Assembly (NCBI GenBank): GCA_964599885.1
Contig: CAZRHH010000004.1
Coordinates: forward strand, 1 to 64,000
Origin: CAZRHH01 sp964599885
GTDB lineage: Bacteria; Chloroflexota; Dehalococcoidia; DSTF01; JACRBR01
Length of the DNA stretch: 64,000 nt
Reading direction: 5' to 3'
Notes under the pieces: generated by a model
The model's input: only the letters and a program-made list of their open reading frames with translations
The model's database searches: none
What the model was told of the DNA's origin: nothing
Made by a program: the position numbers and the translations under genes
Shown: positions 50,411 to 59,264 of the stretch, in pieces
Position numbering within the stretch: position 1 is the stretch's first letter
Layout: every line of letters begins with the position of its first letter

Positions 50411-52041
50411 CGCTTCCTGACTTGATGTGGGCTGCTCAGGGGATAGCACTCGTCGCGATCTTGATCACATGGCGCGGCCGGTTCGTTGTGCCGGCCGTTT
50501 TTGTGGCCGCGCTGGCCATTCTTGTTCTGCACGGTTACGTGTACTGGGATCACATCTCCGACGATGCATTCATTTCCTTCCGTTACTCTCAGAACCTCGC
50601 GCGCGGAGACGGACTCGTATGGAATCCTGACGAACGGGTTGAGGGATACTCGAATTTCCTCTGGGTGATCCTCCTGACGGGCACGGAGCTCTTGAGGATA
50701 GGCATCGTTGAACCATCGCGCTGGCTCGGCTTCGCTTCGACAGCTGGCGTCCTGGCCATAATCTATTTACTCGCCCAAGAGTTGACAGCATCCCGCCGGG
50801 ATGCGGAAATCGCGTTCACGATCACGGCGCTGTTATTGGCTATCAGCGCGCCGGTTGCGATGTGGACGTTCGCTGGATTGGAGGAGCCGCTCTTTTCATT
50901 CCTAGTTGTGTCCGCCTTGTATTTGCACGTACGGGAAGTGCGCGCGGACTACAATCGGCCGTTTCAACTTTCGGCGGTAGTGTGCTTACTCGCTCTGTTG
51001 ACCCGGCCCGACGGTTTTATCCTTGTGGGTGTTATCGGAGTACTCAAATGCTTCGAGTTGGTTGCCAAGTCACCTGACCGACCAAAGTTCACGCAGTTCG
51101 CGTCATGGCTGCTTGCGATCGCGGTTCCCTTTGGGTGCTTCATCGCCTGGAGACTCTGGTACTACGACGATGTGCTACCGAACACATTTTATCAAAAGCT
51201 CGACGGACGCGGTCTGTTCAATCGGGCCAGGATGGAAGACGGCTATCTCTACATCCGGCGGTTTTGGCGTGAGTATGGACTCGTTCTGATATTCCCCATT
51301 CCCTTCTTAAGCTTGCTTATCTCGGCTAAGCGGAAGGTCACTGCGAGCATCCTGCTGTTTTGCACCACATGGATGACCTACGTGCTCATGATTGGCGGGG
51401 ACTTCATGTGGTTCTTTCGATTCCTAGTGCCCGTGTATCCATTGCTGCTGCTCCTATCCGCTCATTTGCTCGTCGTGTGCTACAGGCGGATATCGCCGCG
51501 GGTGCCCAAGGCTTCTGCGATTCTCGTTTGTGCCGCCTTCATGCTTGTGGCCATCACGATTATGCATGTGCCTGAGAAGGCCGTAGATGCGAATAATTTT
51601 GCTCTCGCCTCGCACCTGCACCGCAGAGAGATCGCTGTCTGGCTTCGTTCTCAGGACGAGCGCACAGTCGTCGCTGTAACCGCGGCGGGACAGGTTCCGT
51701 ACGAGAGCCAGCTTCCGTCTATCGACATGCTGGGCCTCACGGACCGGCACATTGCGCGACAGCCTCCGTACCCGGGGAAAGGAGTGCCCGGGCACACGAA
51801 GGGCGACGCTCGCTATGTCCTGGACCTGCGTCCCGATGTGATCATGTACGGCTCTTTTCTTCAGTTCGAGGTCTGGACATTGACTTACTGGCAGAACTTG
51901 ATTCCCTTCCTACCAGCCTATCGAGATCTATTTGAGCAACCGGATCTTTGGGAGTTGTACGAGCCAGCCTCGGTAAGGCTCGAACATGGCTACTTCAACT
52001 TCCTCAAACTTAAGAGCACGACCAGACTACGAATCCCATAA
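50407..52041 (+). CDS. GT-C family glycosyltransferase-like polytopic membrane protein
   Basis: 544 residues with around ten membrane spans. The first extracytoplasmic loop contains HISDDAFISFRYSQNLARGD, GLVWNPDERVEGYSNFLWV: this DD motif plus ERVEGYSNFLW is characteristic of the mycobacterial AftB-like and related GT-C transferases using polyprenyl-phosphate sugars. A C-terminal extracytoplasmic domain follows. Base use is noticeably less GC-rich than neighbours, suggesting acquisition. Ribosome site weak. Likely role: sugar transfer to a cell-surface glycan or glycolipid. Confidence 0.85.
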   Translation: MTLPDLMWAAQGIALVAILITWRGRFVVPAVFVAALAILVLHGYVYWDHISDDAFISFRYSQNLARGDGLVWNPDERVEGYSNFLWVILLTGTELLRIGIVEPSRWLGFASTAGVLAIIYLLAQELTASRRDAEIAFTITALLLAISAPVAMWTFAGLEEPLFSFLVVSALYLHVREVRADYNRPFQLSAVVCLLALLTRPDGFILVGVIGVLKCFELVAKSPDRPKFTQFASWLLAIAVPFGCFIAWRLWYYDDVLPNTFYQKLDGRGLFNRARMEDGYLYIRRFWREYGLVLIFPIPFLSLLISAKRKVTASILLFCTTWMTYVLMIGGDFMWFFRFLVPVYPLLLLLSAHLLVVCYRRISPRVPKASAILVCAAFMLVAITIMHVPEKAVDANNFALASHLHRREIAVWLRSQDERTVVAVTAAGQVPYESQLPSIDMLGLTDRHIARQPPYPGKGVPGHTKGDARYVLDLRPDVIMYGSFLQFEVWTLTYWQNLIPFLPAYRDLFEQPDLWELYEPASVRLEHGYFNFLKLKSTTRLRIP

Positions 52042-52345
52042 CTCCGGGTGCCAGCAAGGAAAGGCGACTCCATTCCTGGGAAAGGGTCCCCATCGCATCG
52101 ACTGGGCAAAGGGGTAGGGACTGAAGGCTGCAATCGCAAAGGTCATGGGAGACAGGATTGCACGAGGCAATTTCAATGGCTACTTCGCCGCCGTCGCGCG
52201 CTGCTGCGGCCCAGCGGTGCAGCTGCTGGTGGATAGGGAGCGCGATCGGGAGCGGACCCGGGGGCGGTGAGGGGAAGGCCGACGGATTGCGCGGGTCGGG
52301 TGGATGCGCTGCAACCTGAACGAATGCGGCACACCCGGTGGTGCG
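52042..52345. other. Gap with decayed PH-gene tail
   Basis: No intact gene. The only recognisable item is the second copy of the PH tail (52217-52270), perhaps extending upstream to about 52168 (GYFAAVAR aligned with GDFTLVGI). Confidence 0.5.
52217..52270 (+). pseudogene. Second, truncated copy of PH-domain gene tail
   Basis: Translates VQLLVDRERDRERTRGR then TGA; 46 of 54 bases match 50171-50224, with most changes at third codon positions. No start or upstream domain remains. Followed by GGGAAGGC, as after the intact copy (GCGGAAGGC). Confidence 0.7.
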
Positions 52346-55084
52346 TCAGGCGGCGTCGGGTTGAGCGCGTTCCCGCTCGAAGAGCTTCGTGATGTCTTGG
52401 GGCTGCATGGGCTTGGCGAAGAGGAAGCCCTGACCCAGCTCGCAGTCCAAAGCTTGCAACCTGGACAGCTGGGCTCCTCGCTCGATGCCTTCGGCGACAA
52501 CTTCGAGGTCGAGCGTCTTGCCGAGCTCAATGATCGCCCTGGCGATCTCCTTCTGGTTGACGCTCGTACCCAGGTCGTCGATGAACGACTTGTCGATCTT
52601 CAGGAAGTCGAACGGGAACTGCCGGAGGTAGCTCAATGATGAGTAACCGGTGCCAAAGTCATCGATCGCGAGACCAACACCCAGTTCCTTGAGCTCCCGC
52701 AGGCGGACCAGCATCAGGTTGACGTCATACATCATGACGCTCTCGGTGATCTCCAGGATGAGCCGGCGCGGTTCCAGGCCCGTCTCGGCCAGCACGGTGC
52801 GCACGTCTTCAACGAAGGACGGTGCGTCGAGCTGTTTGGCGGAAACATTCACGCTCATCGTCCAGACTGGGTTGGACGGGAACTGCTGCTGCCACTGAAA
52901 CGCCTGCGCGCACGCCTGCCGGAGGATCCAGAGCCCCAGCGGGAGGATTGCGCCCGACTCCTCGGCGAGCGGGATGAACTCCTGGGGTGGCACCAACCCT
53001 CTCCGCGGGTGCTGCCATCGCACCAGCGCCTCGACGCCGTAGAGTTCGCCCTGCTTCAGCAGAAAGATCGGCTGGTAGTGAAGGACGAACTCTTCTCGCT
53101 CCACAGCGCGCGGGAGATCGGCCAGTAGTTCCAGGCGCTCGCTAAGCGACGTCTCCATGCTCAACTCGAACACCCGGTAGCAGCCCTTGCCGTGCGCTTT
53201 CGCGACGTACATCGCGATGTCGGCACGCCGAAGGAGCGTCTCCGCCTCCAGTTCCTGCGGCTGCTGCTCGGTCATCGCGATGCCGAGGCTCGCGCGCACG
53301 AGAAGTTCCTTCGCGTCGACGTCAAACGACCGGGCGAGCGATTCGAGTACGCGATCCGCGACAGCGGTCGCATCCTCCACCGAGTCGATGTCTTCGAGCA
53401 GAATCGCGAACTCGTCTCCGCCAAGGCGCGCCAGCGTGTCGGCGGGCCGCAGACAACCGGTCACGCGCTCGCCCACCTGCGCCAGCACCAGGTCACCCGA
53501 CGTGTGCCCGAACCTGTCGTTGATACTCTTGAAATCGTCCAGGTCCAGAAAGAGCACGGCCACCTGCGTACGTGACCGCGACCGTCGCGCCAGCGCGTGA
53601 TCCAGCCGATCGGCGAATCCGGTGCGGTTCGCAAGCCGCGTCAGCGGATCGTGCAAGGTCTGGTGTCGGAGCTGGTCCTCGAGTCGTTTTCGCTCGGTCA
53701 TGTCGCGGACGTTGAGTACGAGCCCGCCGATCGCCGGGTTCGCACATTGGTCGCTGCCGGTGAACTCCAGATAACGCCAGATCCCGTCGCTGTCGCGCAG
53801 GCGCCCTTCACCTGTGATCGTGCCCGCCGGCTTCATCATCAAGTCCCCAAGGGTCGCGACGAACTGGGCGCGGTCGTCTGGATGTACGAAGTCGACGAGC
53901 TTTGCGGCGACAACCTGATCCGGATCGTAGCCGAGCACGCGCCGCACGGCGGGGCTCTGGTAGAGCACTGTCGTATCCGGACTGATGACTGTGATCAGAT
54001 CGGACGCGTTCTGCACGAGCGACCGAAATCGCTCTTCGCTGCGCCAGCGTTCGGTGATGTCGTGGATGATGAATACCGTCCCGACCCACTCACCAAGGTG
54101 GTCGAGCAGCTTCGAGCTCGACAGGATGGCGGCGCGCAACGATCCGTCGCTGCCCTCGTGGATCACCTCCAGCTCATGCTCGCCCTCGGGATCGCGCAGT
54201 CGCTCGAGCGCACCATCGCCCCAGCGCTGATCCAGCTCATCGAGTGACGTGCCCACCATGCTGCGACTCATTCCCCACACCGCTTGAGCCGACTCGTTCG
54301 CTACGCGCACCGTACCGTCTCGGTCGGTCACCAGCAGACCCTCCGCCATCGTGTCAATGATCTGCCGCGCCGCGAGGGCTGGCGTGATGTCGATGATGCG
54401 GTATCGCCAAATGTAGTACGTCGCGATCGCGACATAACCCAAAATGAAGATGTACCCGAAGGGATACACGCCGATGTGCATTGCTGCCAGAAAGTCGACC
54501 GTGGCCGGCAGGGCCACGGCCAGCGCCACAAGCCGCAGCCGCATGCGCTTCTTGTGCGTGACGGACTGTGTCGCCTGCTGCCCCATCCGATAGAGCACGC
54601 CGCCGCCGACGAAGAACAGCCCGTAATAGGGAATGAGGAACTTCCCGGCGGGACCGTAGATCGGGTAGTAGCCCCAGAAGTATTCGTGGATTCCGCTCAG
54701 CAACAGATCGGAGCCCAATGCAAGCGCCGCGAACACACTCGAGACGGCGAGCCCGATGATGATGCCCGCACGCATCGCGCGGAGCTTTGAACTCCCGTTC
54801 GCAGCATGTATGAATGCAAACACAGGGACGAACACCGTCCCGACCATGGAGATCTTCACCCAGACGAGCGCGACGTCGGGGTCGTGCGTGGAATTGGCGC
54901 CGCCGAGGCCCATCAGCCAGACGCCGATTGGCAACGTCATCAACAGCAGCGTTACGCTCTGAGTGGACCCGCGCTCACGTCTCCACGTGCCGAGACCGAA
55001 CACCCAGTTCAGGGCGCCCACAACGATGACAGGTACGGCGTACCAGCTAAAGAAGTAAGCGGAGGGGTCCAGGAACTCGTTCAT
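52346..55084 (-). CDS. Membrane-bound PAS-PAS-GGDEF-EAL cyclic-di-GMP enzyme
   Basis: 912 residues. Seven-helix N-terminal membrane domain (1-225, 7TM histidine-kinase-like sensor), two PAS domains (about 235-345 and 352-465), GGDEF about 475-640 with intact RLGGDEF at 555-559 and an RPAD inhibitory I-site five residues before it, and EAL about 650-900 with YGVEALVRWQHP (EAL at 685-687) and IDDFGTGYSSL. All catalytic parts needed for both c-di-GMP synthesis and hydrolysis are present, so it may be bifunctional with switching by the sensor. It is transcribed opposite to neighbours and shares no operon. Confidence 0.95.
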   Translation of the reverse strand: MNEFLDPSAYFFSWYAVPVIVVGALNWVFGLGTWRRERGSTQSVTLLLMTLPIGVWLMGLGGANSTHDPDVALVWVKISMVGTVFVPVFAFIHAANGSSKLRAMRAGIIIGLAVSSVFAALALGSDLLLSGIHEYFWGYYPIYGPAGKFLIPYYGLFFVGGGVLYRMGQQATQSVTHKKRMRLRLVALAVALPATVDFLAAMHIGVYPFGYIFILGYVAIATYYIWRYRIIDITPALAARQIIDTMAEGLLVTDRDGTVRVANESAQAVWGMSRSMVGTSLDELDQRWGDGALERLRDPEGEHELEVIHEGSDGSLRAAILSSSKLLDHLGEWVGTVFIIHDITERWRSEERFRSLVQNASDLITVISPDTTVLYQSPAVRRVLGYDPDQVVAAKLVDFVHPDDRAQFVATLGDLMMKPAGTITGEGRLRDSDGIWRYLEFTGSDQCANPAIGGLVLNVRDMTERKRLEDQLRHQTLHDPLTRLANRTGFADRLDHALARRSRSRTQVAVLFLDLDDFKSINDRFGHTSGDLVLAQVGERVTGCLRPADTLARLGGDEFAILLEDIDSVEDATAVADRVLESLARSFDVDAKELLVRASLGIAMTEQQPQELEAETLLRRADIAMYVAKAHGKGCYRVFELSMETSLSERLELLADLPRAVEREEFVLHYQPIFLLKQGELYGVEALVRWQHPRRGLVPPQEFIPLAEESGAILPLGLWILRQACAQAFQWQQQFPSNPVWTMSVNVSAKQLDAPSFVEDVRTVLAETGLEPRRLILEITESVMMYDVNLMLVRLRELKELGVGLAIDDFGTGYSSLSYLRQFPFDFLKIDKSFIDDLGTSVNQKEIARAIIELGKTLDLEVVAEGIERGAQLSRLQALDCELGQGFLFAKPMQPQDITKLFERERAQPDAA

Positions 55085-55276
55085 CGGCGGCTGACCTCGG
55101 CAGTCCGAACGTCAACTGACCCGCAAAGGCTCGGCTGCGGGTCAGGGTCAGTCAGGCACATGCCGAACGAGTATCGACCGAACGGAGCACCGAATGAAGG
55201 GGCGGTCAGGTATCTGAATAGTCAGAAGAGTGCAGTTCCGACTCGATCAGCTCACCACCGTCGTTCACGCTTGCCG

Positions 55277-55315
55277 GGACAAAGAACGCGATCGCGAGCG
55301 GACTCGGGGCCGGTG
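55277..55315 (+). pseudogene. Third, shorter copy of PH-domain gene tail
   Basis: Encodes DKERDRERTRGR then TGA; 32 of 39 bases match the 52232 copy and 31 of 39 the intact gene. TTCACGCTTGCCGG just before it matches TTCACGCTCGTCGG of the intact gene but is joined out of frame, so a deletion has occurred. Confidence 0.6.
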
Positions 55316-55383
55316 ATCGATCCGAGATTGGGGCGGGCTTTCGGCACTGGAGGGTGGAGACTGGACGGTTGACCTCCGCTCCT

Positions 55384-56022
55384 TCAGTCCACCGAGCGCC
55401 AAGCTAAACCCACATGGATGCCGTGTCCGATCGAGTCGTCGATTTGTCGATGCAGCGTGAGGGCTACAATCCGATCGTCGGAAACGTTGTAAGGATTTCT
55501 GACATCCGGCTCCCCAAGAACCGGCCCCATCGCATCGCCGGTGGGTTTCCACAACATCACCCAATTGCGGGTGGGAGAGCATCGCCACGTGAGATCCACC
55601 TCGACTGGCCCGGGCGGGAGCTGGGTGTGCACCCGCGTAAGCGCCAGCCGGATGCGTTCCTTCCATGCCTTCTGGGTCGATCCGCTGCCTGCATCTACGA
55701 CCGCTTGAACCCACGAATCGGCCAAACTTTCGACAGCCGGCTCGGCGCGACCGATTGAGACTTCCGAGCCACCGCCGACGCGTTTTATCGCGCGAACCAT
55801 CACGAAGCGGCGCCAGCCCAAATGACTCACTATGGGCGTGAGGTAATTTTCGAGGTCGTGGTGCCTGAGCAGGCGGCTCGGATCGAGAACGTCGACGACA
55901 AGATCGAGGTAAAGCTGTTCACCCTCGGGAATGTCATCCATGAGCAAGAGCTCACGCAACCCCAGGAGATACGCCCGCATGCGCACTTGGGAAGGATGGT
56001 CCTGCCGCTCCCATGTTGCCAA
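55384..56022 (-). CDS. Hypothetical protein, possibly RusA-like
   Basis: 212 residues, no clear family. VVDVLDPSRLLRHHDLENYL then TPIVSHLG loosely recalls the D-L-D-N metal motif of RusA-type Holliday junction resolvases, but the acidic residues do not match well. The rest carries AEPAVESLADSWVQAVVDAG and a C-terminal ligand-like beta region. The start at 56022 is the only ATG in frame after an upstream stop; no ribosome site. It lies downstream of dnaN on the same strand with a gap of about 97 nt. Confidence 0.6.
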   Translation of the reverse strand: MATWERQDHPSQVRMRAYLLGLRELLLMDDIPEGEQLYLDLVVDVLDPSRLLRHHDLENYLTPIVSHLGWRRFVMVRAIKRVGGGSEVSIGRAEPAVESLADSWVQAVVDAGSGSTQKAWKERIRLALTRVHTQLPPGPVEVDLTWRCSPTRNWVMLWKPTGDAMGPVLGEPDVRNPYNVSDDRIVALTLHRQIDDSIGHGIHVGLAWRSVD

Positions 56023-56119
56023 GAGCGGCGAAATCCCGGTGTGGCTACAGTAGGTGGCGCCGAACTCCCAACGCTGGGGCAGCGGAGCGGTGTCCGAGTT
56101 CCACGAAGTGTCTAGCCAG

Positions 56120-57253
56120 CTACCACTGCACGAACATGGGCATCACGACGTGGACGTAGTTGTCGGATTCGAGTGGGCGGATGACGGCGGGTTGTGACGG
56201 GCCCGTCGTTTCGAGGGCGACGCGGCCACCGTCGAGCACCTGCAGCACTTCTTGCAGATACTTGCCGTTCAGGGCGATCTTCGACGGCTCGCCTTCGACG
56301 ACGGCGTCGAGCTCGCCCTGGTTGTCGCCGATCTCTTCGGCGCGGGCCGACAGCGCCATGTGTCCGGGCGTTCCGTCTTCGCCGGCTTCGAACGTGATGC
56401 GGACGATGCCGCTGCCGTCACGCGCGAAGATCGACGCGATCTTCGTCTCCTGCAGGAAGTCGCGCACTTCGACGACGGCGCGGCTGCCCCATTCTTTCGG
56501 CAGCAGGCGGCTGTAGTCGGGGAACGTGCCCTGGATGAGCTGCGCGACGAGCTCGACATCCTTCAGCCGGAACAGCACCTGCGTCTTCGTGGCGTTGAAC
56601 GTCATCGTGACGGGCTCTTCCTGATCCTGGAGCAGGCGGTTCAACTCGCCGAGCGCCTTCGCCGGGACGATCACTTCTTGCTTCTCCGGCGCCTTCTTCT
56701 TGAGCTTGAGGTGGCGCACCGCGAGCCGGAACCCGTCGGTGGCGGCGAACGTCAGCTGATCGTTCTCGACGACGAGATGCACGCCGGTGAGTACCGGCCG
56801 CGAGTCGTCGGTGGCGGCGGAGAAGACGACCTGCGTAGTCGCCTCGCGCAGCGCCTTGGGATCGATTTCGAGCGATCCGCCGTCTTCGACAGCCGGGATC
56901 GCCGGGAAGTCGTCGGCATCGATGCCGCCGATCGTGGCCTCGTTGCGCGCGCATTTCACCTTGAGCTGCTTCGAGCGGGCGGGCAGCGTGAACTCGATTT
57001 TTTCAGACGGAAGCGAGTTTACGAAGTCCGTCAGCAGGCGCGCGGGGACTGTGATGGCCCCCTCTTCTTCTATCTGGCCGCCGATCCAGCAGCTCAGCGC
57101 GATGTCGAGATTCGTCGCCGCCAGCTTGATGCGGCCATGCTCCGTCGTGATCAGCACGTTCGCCGTAATCGGCAGCGTGCTGCGCAGCGCGACCGCGCGA
57201 CCGACGATTCCGAGACCTCGCGCGAGGTTCTCCTGTAGACACGTAACCTTCAT
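56120..57253 (-). CDS. dnaN: DNA polymerase III beta subunit (sliding clamp)
   Basis: 377 residues, ring-shaped processivity clamp. The N-terminal MKVTCLQENLARGLGIVGRAV and ATNLDIALSCWIGGQIEEEG are the domain 1 signatures; DDFPAIP, VLTGVHLV, TDGFRLAVRH and the C-terminal NYVHVVMPM are family landmarks. Start 57253 with AGGTGAG 5 nt before; the alternative ATG 57274 lies just inside the transcript start. A good promoter is at 57284-57312. No dnaA or recF is adjacent, unlike the usual dnaA-dnaN-recF order. Confidence 0.97.
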   Translation of the reverse strand: MKVTCLQENLARGLGIVGRAVALRSTLPITANVLITTEHGRIKLAATNLDIALSCWIGGQIEEEGAITVPARLLTDFVNSLPSEKIEFTLPARSKQLKVKCARNEATIGGIDADDFPAIPAVEDGGSLEIDPKALREATTQVVFSAATDDSRPVLTGVHLVVENDQLTFAATDGFRLAVRHLKLKKKAPEKQEVIVPAKALGELNRLLQDQEEPVTMTFNATKTQVLFRLKDVELVAQLIQGTFPDYSRLLPKEWGSRAVVEVRDFLQETKIASIFARDGSGIVRITFEAGEDGTPGHMALSARAEEIGDNQGELDAVVEGEPSKIALNGKYLQEVLQVLDGGRVALETTGPSQPAVIRPLESDNYVHVVMPMFVQW

Positions 57254-57283
57254 AGCGCTCACCTGTGTAACCATATTACGCGG

Positions 57284-57312
57284 AGTATAAGACAGCCCTC
57301 AGGAAGCGACAA
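57284..57312 (-). promoter_or_regulatory. dnaN promoter
   Basis: On the minus strand TTGTCG (57312-57307), 17-nt spacer, TATACT (57289-57284). Transcription should begin near 57277, leaving a leader of about 24 nt before the ATG at 57253. Confidence 0.6.
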
Positions 57313-57414
57313 TAGATCAACGCGCATGATCATTTTCTTATGGATAGTAGGTTGTTCTTCGCTTCGCCGGGGCAGCGCAGCGTCTGCTGTCGCATCCGCT
57401 GCTTTCTGAAAAGG

Positions 57415-57475
57415 TGTTTTTCGGGGGACACCCCCGCGCCCCCGGCAGGCGCTGCGCCCTGCACCCGCCGCGGCT
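57415..57475. repeat. GC-rich repeat (GGGGG-ACA-CCCCC plus GCAGGCGCTGCGCCCTGC)
   Basis: TTTTTCGGGGGACACCCCCG followed by CGCCCCCGGCAGGCGCTGCG. Two hairpins in a row upstream of dnaN. I recall similar elements in other environmental genomes. Then CTGGTCGCTGGTCACTGGTG short repeats follow at about 57473-57512. Confidence 0.7.
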
Positions 57476-57542
57476 GGTCGCTGGTCACTGGTGGGTGATC
57501 GGTGATCGGTGAAGCATGGCACGGGACGGCGAGGAGCACGAC

Positions 57543-58049
57543 TCAGATTACGCGGGAGTTGTCGAAGTACTGGACGGGGCCGCGCCAGCGGTCGTCGTTC
57601 CACGCGTGTTCTTCGTACTGGCCGTTGGTGTAGCGGCCGATGATGGCGCGCCAGAATGCATGGGCGCGGTCATTCGCGGCGAGCTCGCGCACCTGCCAGC
57701 GTGCGGGGTATTCGTCGAACATTTGGCGCGCCATCAACTCGCCCGCTCCGTGGCGGCGATACTTCTGCATCACGAAGAACTCGGCCACGTCCATCACTGG
57801 TTCGCCGCCATCGAGCGGTGCGTCGTCGCGCCGCACAAGCACGAAACCCGCCAGCTTGCCGCCGATGCGCAGCAGAAACGGATGGCGCGTCGCTTCCTCG
57901 AAGTAGCTGTCGAGGCGGTCGAAGCCGTAGCGGCCGTCGTCCTCGACGTCGGTGTCTTCCATCGACGTGAACTCGTAGATGTAGAGTTCGAGGAGGTTGC
58001 CGAGGATCTCGCGGTCTTCGGGACGGGCTTTGTTGATGGTGATGTTCAA
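57543..58049 (-). CDS. GNAT family N-acetyltransferase
   Basis: About 168 residues. N-terminal LNITINKARPEDREILGNLL and the YIYEFTSMED segment, then VAEFFVMQKYRRHGAGELMA, the acetyl-CoA motif (R-x-x-G-x-G) and FWRAIIGRY near the end. TTG 58049 (LNITIN) is used as start, because codons further upstream (MPLCPCGEK) are encoded by the family B repeat. No ribosome site is seen, so the true start is uncertain; the repeat may have replaced the original one. Confidence 0.8.
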   Translation of the reverse strand: MNITINKARPEDREILGNLLELYIYEFTSMEDTDVEDDGRYGFDRLDSYFEEATRHPFLLRIGGKLAGFVLVRRDDAPLDGGEPVMDVAEFFVMQKYRRHGAGELMARQMFDEYPARWQVRELAANDRAHAFWRAIIGRYTNGQYEEHAWNDDRWRGPVQYFDNSRVI

Positions 58050-58052
58050 TTT

Positions 58053-58082
58053 TTCACCACAGGGGCACAGAGGCACAGAGGA
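58053..58082 (-). repeat. CACAGAGG repeat, family B, copy 4
   Basis: TTCACCACAGGGGCACAGAG then GCACAGAGGA on the plus strand, directly before the GNAT start. Confidence 0.85.
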
Positions 58083-58140
58083 TTCATTTGGATGGGAAGG
58101 GCGATCTCGCTGAATTCGAGCCTTGCGATGACCGAGGAGG

Positions 58141-58160
58141 ACGAACCTAAAGGTTCTTCG
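58141..58160. repeat. Short inverted repeat GAACCT-AA-AGGTTC
   Basis: Perfect 6-bp arms; with the element at 58204 forms a pair of small hairpins in the space between the GNAT and SDR genes. Confidence 0.5.
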
Positions 58161-58203
58161 TGCGTTGATGGTGCAGGAATTCGGCGGTTGCGCCTGCCCG
58201 ACC

Positions 58204-58227
58204 GGGACGGACCTGAAGGTTCGTCCC
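58204..58227. repeat. Inverted repeat GGGACGGACCT...GGTTCGTCCC
   Basis: About 10-bp arms with one G/T pair. It also shares CCTAC and a flanking style with family C. Confidence 0.6.
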
Positions 58228-58279
58228 TACCTCGATGCGGGGCGCCCGACCTCTCACTCCCCACCTCTCACCGTCCCAA

Positions 58280-59005
58280 CTACCGCGCCGTCCAGCCGCC
58301 GTCTACTACGAGGGAGTGGCCGGTGACGAATGACGCGTCGTCGGAGGCGAGGAAGAGGGCGACGGCGGCGACTTCCTCCGGCTTACCGAGGCGCCCGAGC
58401 GCCGAACCCTGCTCCATGTAGCCGCGCCCGCCGCCATCGGCGATCGGGTCGGTCATCGCGGTCTCGATCCAGCCGGGATTGATGCAATTGACGCGGACTC
58501 CGCGAGCGCCGTAGTTCGTGGCGTAGTGCTTCGTCAGGCCGATGACGCCGTGCTTGGCGGCCGTGTACCCGTCGGCGGGTGGAAAGGGCACGCTGATCAG
58601 GCCGAGCATCGACGACAGGTTGACGATGGAGCCCGTGCCCTTGACGGCCATCACCTCCGCACCATGCTTGAGACCGTAGTAGACGCCACTCAGGTTGATG
58701 GCGATCATCTTGTCCCAGGGGATGCCGGCACCGACACCGGCGTTGTTGACGAGCACATCGAGGGCGCCGTAGGCATCGAGTGTGGCGGCGATGGCAGCTT
58801 CGACCTGCGCCTCGTCCGACGTATCGCAGTGGTTGGTGATAGCGTTGGCGCCGATCTCAGCCGCCACCTTCGCTGCGGCGGCGTCGTCGATGTCGGAGAC
58901 GACGACGCGGGCGCCCTCGGCGGCGAAGCGCAGCGCGATCGCGCGGCCGATGCCGTTGCCGGCGCCCGTAATCAGCGCGGATCTCCCTTGCAGTCGGTCG
59001 GCCAT
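58280..59005 (-). CDS. Short-chain dehydrogenase/reductase (third)
   Basis: 241 residues. TGAGNGIGRAIALRF binds NAD(P), LVNNAGVGAG, catalytic Ser in VNLSSMLGL, Tyr-Lys in YTAAKHGVIGL, PGWIETAM and DGGWT. Typical glucose/3-oxoacyl type SDR. GGAG lies 3 nt before ATG 59005. The frame extends into the intergenic repeats upstream and is not used. Convergent with GNAT? no, same strand; gap about 230 nt with hairpins. Confidence 0.93.
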   Translation of the reverse strand: MADRLQGRSALITGAGNGIGRAIALRFAAEGARVVVSDIDDAAAAKVAAEIGANAITNHCDTSDEAQVEAAIAATLDAYGALDVLVNNAGVGAGIPWDKMIAINLSGVYYGLKHGAEVMAVKGTGSIVNLSSMLGLISVPFPPADGYTAAKHGVIGLTKHYATNYGARGVRVNCINPGWIETAMTDPIADGGGRGYMEQGSALGRLGKPEEVAAVALFLASDDASFVTGHSLVVDGGWTAR

Positions 59006-59073
59006 CGTCTCCTCACTTCGCTTCGGAAACCTGGAACGTAGAACTTCGTACCGCGTGAGCGAACGGTCACGCC

Positions 59074-59112
59074 GCGATACCGGGCGAACACGGGTGTTCG
59101 CCCCAACCGTGG
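59074..59112. repeat. Inverted repeat family C, copy 4
   Basis: GCGATACCGGGCGAACACGG then GTGTTCGCCCCAACCGTGG. Arms GGGCGAAC/GTTCGCCC, conserved frame GCGATACCG...ACCGTGG. Confidence 0.85.
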
Positions 59113-59245
59113 TCGCGCAACGCAGACTCAGTGACGGGGCCACTCTATGACCGCGCCGACACTCTGCCACGCGGTGCCGCTTCACACCAACGCGGCGGGC
59201 GGCGATTGCTTGTCCGGACGGGGGTGGTCGCCCATACTTGAAGCA

Positions 59246-59264
59246 GCGCCGGAACGTCCGGCGC
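59246..59264. repeat. Hairpin GCGCCGGA-ACG-TCCGGCGC before coaE
   Basis: Perfect 8-bp stem with a 3-nt loop, about 73 nt before GTG 59337. Could be a leader hairpin; no U-tract. Confidence 0.45.

Noticed and set aside
56030..56110. tRNA-like sequence on the minus strand (GTTGGGAGTTCGGCGCCACC)
   Set aside because: No complete cloverleaf: the acceptor and T-arm do not pair and no anticodon arm can be placed.
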